Shown: positions 35,811 to 45,215 of the stretch, in pieces
Layout: every line of letters starts with the position of its first letter
How positions within the stretch are numbered: position 1 is the stretch's first letter
Notes under the pieces: model-generated
Databases searched by the model: none
Told to the model about the DNA's origin: nothing
The model's input: the letters and a program-made list of their open reading frames with translations, nothing else
Program-made: the position numbers and the translations under genes
Source: Methanoculleus methanifontis
Lineage (GTDB): Archaea > Halobacteriota > Methanomicrobia > Methanomicrobiales > Methanoculleaceae
Direction of reading: 5' to 3'
DNA: 50,129 bases
Assembly (NCBI RefSeq): GCF_030464365.1
Contig: NZ_VCYI01000018.1
Span: forward strand, 1 to 50,129

Positions 35811-36150
35811 TGGGAGGAGTAAGCCTCCTTCTGTTCGGTGCGGCATTCAGCTACGCGCCATACCTGGGCGGATACCAGACGATCCATAAGCCCGATTCTG
35901 GCTTGCACCCGCAGGGATTCACCGTTTCATCGTTTCCCGCCGCTACGTTCAACGAGTTGCGTGGAAACCCGCGCCGCTCGCCCCCGGATGGAGGCTCGAT
36001 CGTTTCATCACTGACGGCGGGCCGTGTCGTTTCTGTGTCATTGCCGTGACTCTCGCCACCCGCACTTGCATGCGGCTGCGTGTCTGGCCGGTGGGAGGAC
36101 TTTCCTCAGCGGCACATGATGTGCCACCGTCGGCCGCACTCTCCCTCTCC
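35811..36150 (-). ncRNA. rnpB: RNase P RNA, archaeal type A
   Basis: Catalytic RNA of RNase P, which matures tRNA 5' ends. On the minus strand the universally conserved CR-I block GAGGAAAGTCC is near 36103-36113. ACAGAAACGAC follows mid-molecule, and the 3' block GCACCGAACAGAAGGAGGCTTA (CR-V) ends near 35821. The first bases (GGAGAGGGAGAG) can pair with the CTCCTCCC at the 3' end as helix P1. The length of about 340 nt is normal. A TATA box 25 nt upstream fixes the 5' end; the 3' end is accurate to a few bases. Confidence 0.93.
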
Positions 36151-36170
36151 CATATAATATCTACCACGGG

Positions 36171-36178
36171 AATATATA
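36171..36178 (-). promoter_or_regulatory. TATA box of rnpB
   Basis: TATATATT on the minus strand is centred about 25 nt upstream of the inferred RNase P RNA 5' end, the standard archaeal spacing. Confidence 0.7.
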
Positions 36179-36318
36179 CCCGTGCGGGTGCTCCGCCCGG
36201 GTTCTCCCCCAGCCGCCGAAAATAGAACCGTTCTACGGGCGTTTCCGGATCGGCCGCGCATACCATAACCAGCGATAATTTTTTATACCTGCTCCCGGGT
36301 CTTACCATTGGCGTTACC

Positions 36319-36879
36319 ATGGGGGGAAGCGAAGTTCATACACACCTAGAGTTTGCGGCAATCTTTGCGGCGTTCGTCGCGGTCACCACACTCTTCTCGC
36401 TCGTCTCGTCCGGGGCGGGCGGCATGAACGGCGGCTCAACACCTGACTTGGACATGTATCCTGCCTTCGCCGCAGGCGAACCGTATCTAGAACAGGTCGG
36501 GGAAGTCACCGGCTTCTCGTCGATTCAGGGGCTCTCCGGCACCTTCGTGGATACCGTCGCCGTCCGCGTCGCCCATACCGGGGAAGGCAATCCAGTCGAC
36601 CTTGCCCGGGCCACCGTGACGGTCATGGCAGGGACGTATCTTGAGATCCTCGCCCCGTCCAAAGACACCTTCCCGGAACCGGGGACGTGGTCGGCGGCAA
36701 CACCCCGGGGCGACAACCTCCTTGGTGCCGGGGAGGAGTGCACGATCCGGCTCCGCCTCGACCGGCCCATCCCCGCAGGCGAGTCCCTGACCGTTCTGGT
36801 GCGCCCCGAAGGCAACGCGCCCTGCTCCATCACCTCTCCGGCCTGTGCTCCCGCTCCCTCTTCTCCCGAGAAAGACTAA
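36319..36879 (+). CDS. Type IV pilin/archaellin-like surface protein
   Basis: 186 residues with one N-terminal hydrophobic helix (HLEFAAIFAAFVAVTTLFSL, residues 8-27) close to the start and no conventional signal peptide, as in archaellins and type IV pilins. The remainder is a beta-rich domain (FVDTVAVRVAHTGEGNPVDL then ARATVTVMAG) resembling the archaellin phrase of strand, then PxDLSxxTV. The C terminus is Pro/Ser-rich. No archaellum or pilus operon is nearby, so it is an orphan. The start ATG at 36319 lies about 40 nt after a TTTTTTATAC promoter element. Assignment is moderate; a general membrane-anchored protein is possible. Confidence 0.5.
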   Translation: MGGSEVHTHLEFAAIFAAFVAVTTLFSLVSSGAGGMNGGSTPDLDMYPAFAAGEPYLEQVGEVTGFSSIQGLSGTFVDTVAVRVAHTGEGNPVDLARATVTVMAGTYLEILAPSKDTFPEPGTWSAATPRGDNLLGAGEECTIRLRLDRPIPAGESLTVLVRPEGNAPCSITSPACAPAPSSPEKD

Positions 36880-36908
36880 AAGTATTCAATATCATACAAC
36901 CCATTTTG

Positions 36909-37475
36909 ATGGAAATGCTGACCCCGGAAGAAGGCAGAACGGCAGTTCGTCTGGCACGCAAAACCATCGAGACAGCCGTCGACGGCGAACGGACGGTGCT
37001 GCCCGATCTCCCAGAGGTTTTTGGGGAGAAACGCGGCGTCTTCGTCACGATCAAACGGCAGGGGCACCTCCGAGGATGCATCGGCCTCCCGTACCCGGTA
37101 AAACCGCTCGGCGACGCGATCCTTGAAGCGGCCGCATCGGCGGCTCTCGAGGATCCCCGTTTCCCCCCGGTATCGCGGCGGGAACTCGACGGCCTCGAGT
37201 TCGAGGTGACGGTGCTCACGCTTCCCCGGACGCTCGACTGCCCGCCACAGGAACGCCCCGACCACGTCGAGGTCGGGAAGCACGGCTTGATCGTCAGCGG
37301 CCTCGGGACCGGAGGTCTCCTCCTCCCGCAGGTCCCGACCGAGTACGGCTGGACCAGCAGAGAGTTCCTCGACCAGACCTGCGTCAAGGCCGGGCTTCCG
37401 CCCGGGTGCTGGAAGCGCACTGACGTCGCCGTGCAGACGTTCGAGGGGCAGATATTCGAAGAAAAGGCGGTTTAA
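36909..37475 (+). CDS. AMMECR1-domain protein
   Basis: Member of the AMMECR1 family (TIGR00296), widespread in archaea and eukaryotes; the molecular function is unsettled, though links to nucleotide or RNA biology have been proposed. The 189 residues carry the invariant block [19 protein letters not shown] (LRGCIG), then [15 protein letters not shown] and [15 protein letters not shown] at 36909 has no ribosome site, and 36915 is an in-frame alternative. The tgtA start lies 5 nt after the stop, so the pair is probably co-transcribed with the archaeosine genes. Confidence 0.9.
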   Translation: MEMLTPEEGRTAVRLARKTIETAVDGERTVLPDLPEVFGEKRGVFVTIKRQGHLRGCIGLPYPVKPLGDAILEAAASAALEDPRFPPVSRRELDGLEFEVTVLTLPRTLDCPPQERPDHVEVGKHGLIVSGLGTGGLLLPQVPTEYGWTSREFLDQTCVKAGLPPGCWKRTDVAVQTFEGQIFEEKAV

Positions 37476-37480
37476 ACCGA

Positions 37481-38932
37481 ATGGCAATTACTTTTGAAGT
37501 TATACACAAAGATATCGCAGGAAGGGTCGGCAAACTCAGGGTGAACGATAAAACGGTCCGGACGCCCGCGCTCCTCCCCGTCGTCAACCCCCACCTCCCC
37601 CTGGTCACCCCCCGCGAGATGCAGGAGATGGGCGTCGAAGCGCTGATCACGAACGCTTACATCTTCAGGCGGAGCACCGAATTCCACGACCGGGCACTCG
37701 CGGAAGGGCTTCACGGCGTCCTCGATTTCGACGGCGTCATCATGACCGACTCGGGCTCGTTCCAGCTCTCCGTCTACGGGGAGGTCGAGGTGAGCAACCC
37801 CGACACGCTCGAGTTCCAGCAGGCAATAAAAAGCGACATCGTCGTCCCCCTGGACATCCCCACCCCGCCGGACGCAGGGCCCGGGAGGGCGGCACGGGAA
37901 CTCGCGGTCACGATGGAGCGGATCCGGGAAGCACAGGCCCTCTTCCCCGACGCGAACCTGGCAGCGCCGGTGCAGGGCGGCATCTTCACCGACCTCCGCG
38001 AGAAGGCGGGCCGCGCCGTCCGGGACCTCGACTTCACCTTTGCTCCCATCGGCGCTGTGGTGCCCCTGATGGAGAGTTACCGCTACAAAGAACTCGTGCA
38101 GGTCGTCCTTGCGGCGAAACGCGGCCTCTCCCCGGGTACCGCCGTCCACCTCTTCGGCGCAGGCCACCCGTCGATGTTCGCCCTCGCCGTCGCGATGGGC
38201 TGCGACCTCTTCGACTCGGCCGCATACGCCCTCTTCGCGCGGGAGGGGCGCTACATCACCCCGCACGGGAGCCTTAAGATCGACGAACTCGCGGAACTCC
38301 CCTGCCCCTGCCGGGTCTGCCGCTCGATGACCGCCGACGAACTCCGGAAGTCCGATGACCGGGAGCGGCTGCTCGCCCTCCACAACCTGCACGTCACTCT
38401 TGCGGAGATCGCCCGCATCCGGCAGGCGATCCAGGACGGGACGCTCTGGGAGCTCGTCGACGAGCGGTGCCGGAGCCACCCGCGCCTGCTCGACGGCTAC
38501 CGGGAACTCCTCGCCCACGTTGCGGAACTCGAACGCGACGATCCCGTCTCCAAACGCCGGTTCTTCTACCGGGGCTCGGAGACCTGCCGGAGAACCGAGG
38601 TGCTCCGGTTCCACGAGGTCATCCCCCGCATCCCCGTCGGCGAGCGGGTGCTCATCTCGTTCGACGGGCAGGAAGCGTCCGGGTTCGACACCGTCCTGAA
38701 CTTCAAACCACCTTTCGGCCCCTACCCCGTGGAACTCGCGGAGACCTTCCCGGTAGGCCAGAGCGAGGTTCCGGAGTGGGACGATGATATGGTCAGGTCG
38801 GGGTGTGCAGGCATCCGGGCGCTGATGGGAGCGCACCCGGAGAGCCGGTTTGCCGTCCGGTGCGGCAAGAAGTGGGCGAGCCTCGTCCTCGAAGAGGTGC
38901 CCGGTGCGGAGGTGCTCCATGAGCAGGTATGA
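37481..38932 (+). CDS. tgtA: tRNA-guanine(15) transglycosylase
   Basis: Exchanges guanine-15 of archaeal tRNAs for preQ0, the first step of archaeosine formation. The 483 residues contain the TIM-barrel catalytic part with nucleophile region [33 protein letters not shown], and the zinc site LPCPCRVC with a downstream His. C-terminal extension domains follow, though the PUA domain typical of some TgtA appears to be carried instead by the next gene. ATG at 37481. It overlaps arcS by 14 nt. Confidence 0.95.
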   Translation: MAITFEVIHKDIAGRVGKLRVNDKTVRTPALLPVVNPHLPLVTPREMQEMGVEALITNAYIFRRSTEFHDRALAEGLHGVLDFDGVIMTDSGSFQLSVYGEVEVSNPDTLEFQQAIKSDIVVPLDIPTPPDAGPGRAARELAVTMERIREAQALFPDANLAAPVQGGIFTDLREKAGRAVRDLDFTFAPIGAVVPLMESYRYKELVQVVLAAKRGLSPGTAVHLFGAGHPSMFALAVAMGCDLFDSAAYALFAREGRYITPHGSLKIDELAELPCPCRVCRSMTADELRKSDDRERLLALHNLHVTLAEIARIRQAIQDGTLWELVDERCRSHPRLLDGYRELLAHVAELERDDPVSKRRFFYRGSETCRRTEVLRFHEVIPRIPVGERVLISFDGQEASGFDTVLNFKPPFGPYPVELAETFPVGQSEVPEWDDDMVRSGCAGIRALMGAHPESRFAVRCGKKWASLVLEEVPGAEVLHEQV

Positions 38933-40553
38933 GGCGCAGAAGCGCGACGGCCTCGCCCGGGTAGGAACCTACGAGCACGAAGAGGCAAGCGTATCCCTCC
39001 CCGCCGCCCTCGATACGGGCGCCCTCTTCCCCGCGCTCCGCGACCGGGGTCTCTCGAACGTCCCGCTCGCCATCGACCCGGCGTTCGTGGAGAACTACTT
39101 TTCCCCCGGCGAGGGGCAGCCGGTGGCCGTCCACCCGCTCGCCGCCTCGGCGGAGTCCGGTGACTGCATCATGGTCGCGAACTGGCACACGGCGGAGAAA
39201 AACCCCCGGAGTTACGCGGGATGGCTTGCCGGCTTGAAAGAGAAGATCCCGCCGGATACCGCGTGGTACGCCCCGGCTGCGGCGCTCCCCTCGACCGCCT
39301 GCCTCCTCGTCTACTCGGGCTTCGACCTCTTCGACTACCGGGGTGTCGACCTCGCTTCCGCGCAGAAGAAGTTCTGCCTGCCGGAAGGCGAGTTCCCCGC
39401 ATCGATGATGGAGACCGGGGTCTGCGGGTGCGAGGGGTGCCGGGAGGGTGACCTTCTCCGGCACAACCGTCTCGCGCTCGACCGCGAGGTTGCCCTTGTG
39501 CGGCACTACATCGAGGTGGGCAGGCTCCGGGAACTGATGGAAGCCCGGTGCCGCACGGATGCCGCACAGGTCGGTATCCTCCGGTTCCTCGACCGCAACT
39601 ATGCGTTCATGGAGCGCTCCCTTCCGGTGGCGCGGGCGGTGCCGATGCGGGCCAGCACCGCCGAGTCGCAGAACCGGGCGGAAGTCCGGCGGTTCGCCGA
39701 CCGGGTGATCGAGCGGTTCGTCCCGACCCGGACGGATGTCGCGGTCCTCCTCCCCTGCTCGGCGAGGAAGCCCTACTCGCTCTCCCGGAGTCACCGGCTC
39801 TTCGTGAACACGGTGAACCGGCGGGCGCACGAACTGATCGTCACCTCGCCCCTCGGCCTCGTGCCGAGAGAACTCGAGCGGATCTACCCGGCGGCGCACT
39901 ACGACGTGCCGGTGACCGGCTACTGGGACCGCGAGGAGTGCGCCTTCATCGCCGATATCCTCACCCGCTACTTCGCCGCACACCCCTACCGCCGGGTGAT
40001 CGCGCACCTCGAGGGCGGGGCGCTCACGGTTGCGGAGATGGCGGCGGAAGCCTGCGGCATCGACCTCGAGGTGACCTGCGAGGGCCACCCGACGTCCCCG
40101 GATTCCCTGCGGGCATTAAACGCCGCCCTCGAAGGCGAGCGGAGGATGCAGACCGACACCATCCGGGGCACGGTCTCCTGGCAGTTCGGGACGGAGATCA
40201 GCACGAAGGGTCTCCAGCTCCGGGGGAGGAGCATGCAGATGGCGGTGCTCCGCGGGAAGCAGCAACTCTTCAGCGTCGACGCGGGGACCGGGCTCTTCCG
40301 CCCGACGTTTGCGGGATGGGAACTGATCCCGGAGGGGTACCGGGTCAGGATCGACGAATTCGTGCCGCAGGGCGACGTCCTTGCCCCGGGCATCACGATG
40401 TGTGATCCCCGGATACGGGAGGGAGACGAGGTGCTGGTCGAAGGCCCGCTCGCGATCGCCACCGGCCGGGCGATGATGGGCGCGGACGAGATGCTCCGGT
40501 CGAAGCGCGGTGTCTCGGTCAGGGTAAGGAAGGTGAAGAAGCTCGGGGAGTGA
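38919..40553 (+). CDS. arcS: Archaeosine synthase (ArcS)
   Basis: Acts after TgtA: it adds lysine or otherwise transforms the preQ0 nitrile on tRNA on the way to archaeosine; a radical-SAM partner often completes the reaction but is not in this window. It is 544 residues. The N-terminal half is TGT-like without the full catalytic set. The ArcS core has [18 protein letters not shown], and the C terminus is a PUA RNA-binding domain (about 430-540, [17 protein letters not shown] then [19 protein letters not shown]). ATG at 38919 has GGAGGTG upstream within tgtA. Confidence 0.9.
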   Translation: MSRYEAQKRDGLARVGTYEHEEASVSLPAALDTGALFPALRDRGLSNVPLAIDPAFVENYFSPGEGQPVAVHPLAASAESGDCIMVANWHTAEKNPRSYAGWLAGLKEKIPPDTAWYAPAAALPSTACLLVYSGFDLFDYRGVDLASAQKKFCLPEGEFPASMMETGVCGCEGCREGDLLRHNRLALDREVALVRHYIEVGRLRELMEARCRTDAAQVGILRFLDRNYAFMERSLPVARAVPMRASTAESQNRAEVRRFADRVIERFVPTRTDVAVLLPCSARKPYSLSRSHRLFVNTVNRRAHELIVTSPLGLVPRELERIYPAAHYDVPVTGYWDREECAFIADILTRYFAAHPYRRVIAHLEGGALTVAEMAAEACGIDLEVTCEGHPTSPDSLRALNAALEGERRMQTDTIRGTVSWQFGTEISTKGLQLRGRSMQMAVLRGKQQLFSVDAGTGLFRPTFAGWELIPEGYRVRIDEFVPQGDVLAPGITMCDPRIREGDEVLVEGPLAIATGRAMMGADEMLRSKRGVSVRVRKVKKLGE

Positions 40554-40680
40554 GTGGGTTCGGGGGGTCGGTTCCCCCTGGGCTCATGTTTTGTGGCGCT
40601 CAAATTTAGAATCATCGAGATCCATTGTCTTTTGCGCCTGCGACGTTCAAGGGTTGAAACTGGCGAGCGAGGAAAAATCC

Positions 40681-41052
40681 CGGTACAGTGGACCGTGGTG
40701 GATATCGCCATTGGGGGTGGGGCTGACGGGGAGTGCGATGGTTCATAGAACCGGAGCTCGACCACCGTCAGGTGGGAAGGGGGGAGCATCCCCCCTCCCC
40801 TGTCTCTACCCCAGAAGGCTATACCTGTGCCCCCACTCGAAGACCTTCGGTCTTCTCAAGCTCCGGACGTCCCGTCCGTCGCACCCCGCCCGGCCTTCGG
40901 CCTCCTCCCCCGCACCTTCGGTGCCCATGCTCCGGCCCTATGGCCCATCGCACCCCGCCCCGGGGGGCGGGGGCAGTGCGTGGCGAGAAGCGATGGTTCG
41001 GAGAACCGGAGCTAGAGCACCGAAGGTGCGAAGCCGATGGAAATCCGTGTTA
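40681..41052. repeat. Modular intergenic repeat, copy 5
   Basis: The left end is GTGGACCGTGGTGGATATCG (40689-40708), continuing CCATTGGGGGTGGGGCTGAC. The right end is marked by GGGCAGTGCGTGGCGA (40970-40985) and GATGGAAATCCGTG (41036-41049). Inside are hairpin modules AAGACCTTCGGTCTT, GAGCACCGAAGGTGCGA and GCCTTCGGCC, plus the GCCCC/GGGGCGGGGG stem. It is the longest and most complete copy. The rest of 40554-41202 has no gene. Confidence 0.75.
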
Positions 41053-41202
41053 CGGAAATGTGTGAGTAGCAAGAGTTTTAACCCCCAGCAAGAGGTCAAA
41101 CACGTTCCCGATACCCACGGCCTCAAATCCGTGCTGCAAATCCTAAACAAAAAAGAACGACAGGATCCCCTGCCCCGAAAACCCCAAAAACCCGAAAAAC
41201 CC

Positions 41203-41526
41203 TTACTTCTTCGGGACGAGTTTCACCGCCGTCCCGTAGGCCAGGAGTTCCGCCGCACCCCCCATTGTCTGCGACGTCGCAAACCGGATATTCACCACCG
41301 CATCGGCCCCGAGGTCGTGCGCGGCATTGGCCATCCGGTTGTAGGCCTCGGTCCGGGCGTCGGCGAGCATGGACGTGTATTCCTCGAGTTCGCCGCCGAC
41401 AAGGCTCTTGAGCCCTGCAGTGATATCCCTTCCTACGTTCTTCGCCCGTACGGTGTTGCCGGAGACCACGCCGAGAACCTCCCCTGCGGCGTAGCCCGGC
41501 ACTTCTTCAGTCGTCGTCAGTATCAT
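41203..41526 (-). CDS. YbjQ/UPF0145 family protein
   Basis: A 107-residue member of the YbjQ (heavy-metal-binding-domain-like) family, which forms small oligomers of unknown function. The full length fits the family: TTEEVPGYAAGEVLGVVSGN near the N terminus, a mid helix LADARTEAYNRMANAAHDLG, then ADAVVNIRFATSQTMGGAAE. ATG at 41526. A 51-residue membrane protein gene ends 3 nt upstream, and its final codons supply the GGAG ribosome site, so the two are coupled. Confidence 0.88.
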   Translation of the reverse strand: MILTTTEEVPGYAAGEVLGVVSGNTVRAKNVGRDITAGLKSLVGGELEEYTSMLADARTEAYNRMANAAHDLGADAVVNIRFATSQTMGGAAELLAYGTAVKLVPKK

Positions 41527-41529
41527 TGT

Positions 41530-41685
41530 TCACTCCTTGATTGCTTCGATGGTATCCTCGCGCCCCCGCCAGATGATCAGCGCGAGGCCGATCACGATGA
41601 GCGGGATGCCGAAGATAGGAATTAGCAGTGCGAGCACCACGCCGATGAAGGTCAGTGCAATTCCCCAACGTGCCGGATTCCGCAT
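41530..41685 (-). CDS. Small two-helix membrane protein (51 residues)
   Basis: A short open frame reading MRNPARWGIALTFIGVVLAL at its start. A second hydrophobic stretch, GIPLIVIGLALIIW, and a charged tail RGREDTIEAIKE follow. The positive-inside pattern and the tight 3-nt spacing to ybjQ support translation. No family recognised. It could tether YbjQ oligomers to the membrane. The weak ribosome site (GGGAATAGGT) is the main doubt. Confidence 0.6.
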   Translation of the reverse strand: MRNPARWGIALTFIGVVLALLIPIFGIPLIVIGLALIIWRGREDTIEAIKE

Positions 41686-41874
41686 ACCTATTCCCTGTGA
41701 CGGATCAACGGATAATCGTTCGCGTTTTTACCCGGCACCCATACCCAACGCGGTCTGTCCCGGTGTCGCTTTCAGGGTTGAGCAGCTGCAGTAAAGAGGC
41801 TGAAGCCACAATATGTACGAAGCGTTAGATGCATTTCGACGTCAAGAAGACCAACATCATCAGGAGTGAAGCGG

Positions 41875-42726
41875 TTGTATACGATAGAATTAGCGACCAA
41901 ACTCGCCGACCGGGTTTACGAATACTGGATACGTGCGCCGCAGGTGGCGCAGCACGCACGGGCAGGCCAGTTTATCATCCTGCGCCTGCATGAGAAGGGC
42001 GAGCGGATACCGCTCACCATCTCCGCGGTCAGGGGAGACACCGTCCGGGTGATCTTCATGACCGTCGGCAAGACGACCGAGGAGCTTGCGACCCTCGGCG
42101 CGGGCGACAGCATCAGCGACGTCGTGGGACCGCTCGGCAAACCGAGCGAGATCGCCGACTACGGCACCTGTTGCGTCATCGGCGGCGGTGTCGGGATCGC
42201 GAGCACACCCCTCATCGCAAAGGAACTCAAAGATGCCGGCAACCACGTCATCGGGATCATCGGGGCGCGGAGCGCCGATCTCCTCATCCTGGAGGACGAG
42301 ATGGAGGAGATCTGTGACGAGCTCTACGTCACGACCGATGACGGGAGCAAGGGCGTGCATGGGTTTGCAGCCGACGTCCTGAAGAAACTGCTCGAGGAGA
42401 GGAAGATTGACCGGGTCTGGATCATCGGCCCCGCCATCATGATGAAGGTCACCTCCGGCGTGACGGTGCCCTACGGTGTGAAGACCTACGTCAGCCTCAA
42501 CCCGATCATGGTCGACGGGACGGGGATGTGCGGCTCCTGCCGGGTGACCGTTGCAGGAGAGACGAAGTTCGCCTGCGTCGACGGCCCCGAGTTCGACGCC
42601 CACCAGGTCGATTTCGCCGAACTGATGCAGCGGCAGCGGATCTACACCACGCAGGAGAAGGAGTCGCTCGAGCGGTTCGCGGAGCGCCGGTGCCGGTGCG
42701 GCGAAGGGGGCCACCACCATGAGTGA
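41875..42726 (+). CDS. Ferredoxin-NADP+ reductase-like subunit (NfnA/SudB; FAD and 2Fe-2S)
   Basis: Flavoprotein subunit related to DHODH electron-transfer subunit PyrK and to the small subunit of NADH-dependent ferredoxin:NADP+ reductase/sulfide dehydrogenase. 283 residues: FAD-binding barrel with LHEKGERIPLTISA, NAD domain with VIGGGVGIASTPLIAKEL and GIIGARSADLLI, and a C-terminal 2Fe-2S knot GTGMCGSCRVTV ... KFACVDGPEFDAHQVD. TTG at 41875 is the likely start, as AGGAG sits 8 nt upstream; GTG at 41866 overlaps that site. It overlaps the next gene by 8 nt. Confidence 0.85.
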   Translation: MYTIELATKLADRVYEYWIRAPQVAQHARAGQFIILRLHEKGERIPLTISAVRGDTVRVIFMTVGKTTEELATLGAGDSISDVVGPLGKPSEIADYGTCCVIGGGVGIASTPLIAKELKDAGNHVIGIIGARSADLLILEDEMEEICDELYVTTDDGSKGVHGFAADVLKKLLEERKIDRVWIIGPAIMMKVTSGVTVPYGVKTYVSLNPIMVDGTGMCGSCRVTVAGETKFACVDGPEFDAHQVDFAELMQRQRIYTTQEKESLERFAERRCRCGEGGHHHE

Positions 42727-44062
42727 CCGGCCGGCCGACGTCCGGATCAAGGACTTTGGGGAGGTCGACTGCGGCCTCTCCGCCGACGAGGCCGTCGCCG
42801 AGGCGGAGCGGTGCCTGCAGTGCAAGAAACCCCTCTGCGTCAGCGGCTGCCCGGTCTGCATCGACATCCCTGCGTTCATCGGGCACGTTGCGGAGGGGGA
42901 CTTCTCCGCGGCCGCACGGGCGCTCAAGGAGCAGAACATGCTCCCGGCCATCTGCGGGCGTGTCTGCCCGCAGGAGACCCAGTGCGAGGGCGTCTGCATC
43001 CTCGGCAACAAAGAGACCCCGATCCGGATCGGCGCGCTCGAGCGGTTCGTGGCCGACTGGGAACGGGAGAACGACCCCGCCCTCCCCGATGTGGCAAAGC
43101 CGACCGGGAAGCGGGTGGCGGTCGTGGGCTCCGGCCCGGCGGGGTTGACGGCTGCGGCCGAACTCGCCCGCGCCGGCCATGCCGTCACGATCTTCGAGTC
43201 GCTCCACGAGGCCGGCGGTGTCCTGACCTACGGCATCCCCGCGTTCCGGCTCCCCAAGGATGTCGTCAAAGCGGAGGTCGAGCAGGTGCTCGCCCTCGGC
43301 GCTCGCTTAAAGAAGAACTACCTTGTCGGAAGAAGCGTCGGCGTGGACGAACTCCTCGGCTACGATGCGGTCTTCCTCGCGACCGGGGCGGGGCTTCCCG
43401 CGTTCATGTGCATCCCCGGGGAGAACTTAAACGGCGTCTACTCGGCAAACGAGTTCCTGACAAGGGTGAACCTGATGCACGCCGAGGCGTTTCCCGAGTC
43501 CGATACGCCGGTCCTGCACGGGGCCCGCGTAGCGGTGATCGGCGGCGGCAACGTCGCGATGGACTCCGCAAGGGTGGCTCGCCGCCTGGGCGCAAAGGTC
43601 TCGTTGATCTACCGGCGGGGCGAGGAGGAGATGCCGGCACGGCGGGCCGAGGTCCTGCACGCGAAGGAGGAAGGGATCGAGTTCCTCACCTGCACGAACC
43701 CGACCCGGATCCTCGGCGAGCAGTGCGTCACGGGGATCGAGTGCGTGAAGATGTCGCTCTGCGGCATCGACGCAAGCGGCCGCGCATCCCCAAAGCCCAT
43801 CGAGGGGAGCGAGTTCACTCTCGATGTGGACATGGTTATCCAGGCGATCGGCACGAGCCCGAACCCGCTCCTCGTCTCGCTGATCCCGGGGCTTGAGCGC
43901 GGCCGGAGAGGCAACGTCGCCGTCGACGAGAACGGCCGGACGTCCATCCCCCACGTCTACGCCGGCGGGGACATCGCCACCGGCGCAGCGACGGTGATCG
44001 AGGCGATGGGCTCGGCGAAGAAGGCGGCCGCGGCGATCGACGCGATGCTGAAGGGAGAGTAA
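42719..44062 (+). CDS. GltD/GltA-like flavoprotein subunit (NfnB/SudA type)
   Basis: Partner of the preceding gene; together they probably move electrons between NADPH and ferredoxin, or act as a small glutamate-synthase-like enzyme. 447 residues: N-terminal cysteine-rich segment with CLQCKKPLCVSGCPVCIDI and ICGRVCPQETQCEGVC for two 4Fe-4S clusters. Two Rossmann domains follow, with VVGSGPAGLTAAAEL (FAD) and VIGGGNVAMDSARVA (NADPH). The close, GGDIATGAATVIEAMGSAKK, is typical of the family. ATG at 42719. A U-tract follows the stop. Confidence 0.9.
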   Translation: MSDRPADVRIKDFGEVDCGLSADEAVAEAERCLQCKKPLCVSGCPVCIDIPAFIGHVAEGDFSAAARALKEQNMLPAICGRVCPQETQCEGVCILGNKETPIRIGALERFVADWERENDPALPDVAKPTGKRVAVVGSGPAGLTAAAELARAGHAVTIFESLHEAGGVLTYGIPAFRLPKDVVKAEVEQVLALGARLKKNYLVGRSVGVDELLGYDAVFLATGAGLPAFMCIPGENLNGVYSANEFLTRVNLMHAEAFPESDTPVLHGARVAVIGGGNVAMDSARVARRLGAKVSLIYRRGEEEMPARRAEVLHAKEEGIEFLTCTNPTRILGEQCVTGIECVKMSLCGIDASGRASPKPIEGSEFTLDVDMVIQAIGTSPNPLLVSLIPGLERGRRGNVAVDENGRTSIPHVYAGGDIATGAATVIEAMGSAKKAAAAIDAMLKGE

Positions 44063-44075
44063 CTTTTTTTTTTGG
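44063..44075 (+). terminator. U-tract terminator after flavoprotein operon
   Basis: Ten T (44064-44073) directly after the stop codon; standard archaeal oligo-U termination signal. Confidence 0.75.
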
Positions 44076-44588
44076 ATCGGCCGAGGGTTTCTGCCGGAGT
44101 AGTATCGGTTCAACCGATTTTTCGGATGTGCCGTCCGGAGCGCGAGCACCATCAGGTGCGATTGCGCGTTCCCCTCCCGGTTAAGGAGTTTTGGGGCGAA
44201 CTTTCCGATACACCGGGCAACGTCTGGGTAAATGGGGTTTGAGGATAGAAGTACCTCGCTGGATTCCTTACTCCTGTCCTGCGTTTGCATGAGACTTTCT
44301 CCGCGTTGCGTTCCAGTCCCATGCCAGGTACATACCGAGAATCCGATCTCTTTACACGTTTGCCGGTCATTCACAAAAGCACAGCGCTCGATCCTGCTCT
44401 GGAGGACGGAGCAGAGAAGAAGGGGTGCTCTATCGGCGAAGTCGGCCGACGAGCCGGTGGGAGAGGGCGCCGAGTTCGATCCCGGCTCCGAACGCTGTTT
44501 TCTTGCCGCCGGTGATCGGACTTGTGGTATACGGCAATAAGGAGTTTTCGTCCGGCTCCCCTCCCCGTAAAAGGACCGGTAGTGTTTT
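44076..44588. other. Intergenic region with fourth, orphan copy of island promoter motif (U4)
   Basis: At 44346-44395 the sequence TCTCTTTACACGTTTGCCGG, then TCATTCACAAAA and CTCGATCC, matches the upstream motif of U1-U3. However, no TATA box or gene follows on its minus side; the next gene there is the convergent flavoprotein gene. It looks like a remnant of a lost cassette. GAGCACCATCAGGTGCGA near 44141-44158 is a single hairpin module of the intergenic repeats. TTTTTT at 44585-44590 lies at the stop of the lipoprotein gene on the minus strand. Confidence 0.45.
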
Positions 44589-45176
44589 TTAGGGAATAGA
44601 CTGCGTCACCCGGATCAATTCTTCACGGTCAAGCGACCCGCGCACATGGTACGTAGCGTTCCCGGCCGCCGTCCAGACGATCAGCCGTTCCGATTCGGTT
44701 TCGTAGATCAGCCCTGTATACCCGTTTATGTCAACGGGTTCCGGCTCATTGTGAACAATCTGATCTTTTGCATGGATATTATACCCGTATTTGCTCCAAG
44801 TGACGTCGAGCAGCGTCATATCGGTAGTCCACGATGCGTTCTGTATCGTATCATTACGCGCGTAGCGCAGGGTTTCGCCGATCGTCGTGTAGTGGCCGTA
44901 AGTCTCGTTCCAGACGGTGGATATCAGGAGGCCGTAGAGAGTATACTCCTTGGGGATGTACGACGGTGGGGGAAAACTCGTGTATTCGGCGGGGTCCTCC
45001 CATTCCTCGATCCTGATGAAGGCTGAATCCCGGAGTGATGGTGCATTATCGGGGGGGAGTTCGGTTATGGCGTCCATTGTGGGTGTAACCCCTGCGGGAT
45101 CGGTGGCCACGGGCTCGATGCACCCCGCGGTGAGGAGAATAAACGAGAGTATTACCATGACATGGTGAGGTTTCAC
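44589..45176 (-). CDS. DUF4367-like lipoprotein
   Basis: 195-residue predicted lipoprotein. The signal peptide ends in LLTAGC (MVILSFILLTAGCIEPVATD), then an acidic, Pro/Thr-rich spacer. The C-terminal 110 residues have the strand pattern of DUF4367: YIPKEYTLYGLLISTVW, DINGYTGLIYETESERLIVW and a closing SLDREELIRVTQSI. DUF4367 domains sit on the outer face of membrane sensors in Firmicutes and on lipoproteins in methanogens; the function is unknown. The start is GTG at 45176 with GGAGGG 9 nt upstream. It is 39 nt downstream of the 426-residue secreted protein, probably one operon. Confidence 0.7.
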   Translation of the reverse strand: MKPHHVMVILSFILLTAGCIEPVATDPAGVTPTMDAITELPPDNAPSLRDSAFIRIEEWEDPAEYTSFPPPSYIPKEYTLYGLLISTVWNETYGHYTTIGETLRYARNDTIQNASWTTDMTLLDVTWSKYGYNIHAKDQIVHNEPEPVDINGYTGLIYETESERLIVWTAAGNATYHVRGSLDREELIRVTQSIP

Positions 45177-45215
45177 GTGATTGTTCCCTCCATAAATTAA
45201 AAAAATAGATATAGT

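Noticed and set aside
37472-38920. 482-codon minus-strand frame
   Set aside because: Antisense to tgtA, which has all catalytic and zinc motifs.
41813-41869. 18-codon leader peptide before the flavoprotein gene
   Set aside because: An ATG frame ends on the ribosome site of the next gene, but there is no ribosome site or close TATA box of its own and no runs of a regulatory amino acid; too weak to call.
43427-44374. Minus-strand gene driven by the U4 motif
   Set aside because: The frame runs antisense through the flavoprotein gene, lacks a TATA box and has no recognisable features.
44440-44520. tRNA-like T-loop GTTCGATCC
   Set aside because: The flanking bases do not form a T-stem, and no matching anticodon or D arm is found; most likely chance.
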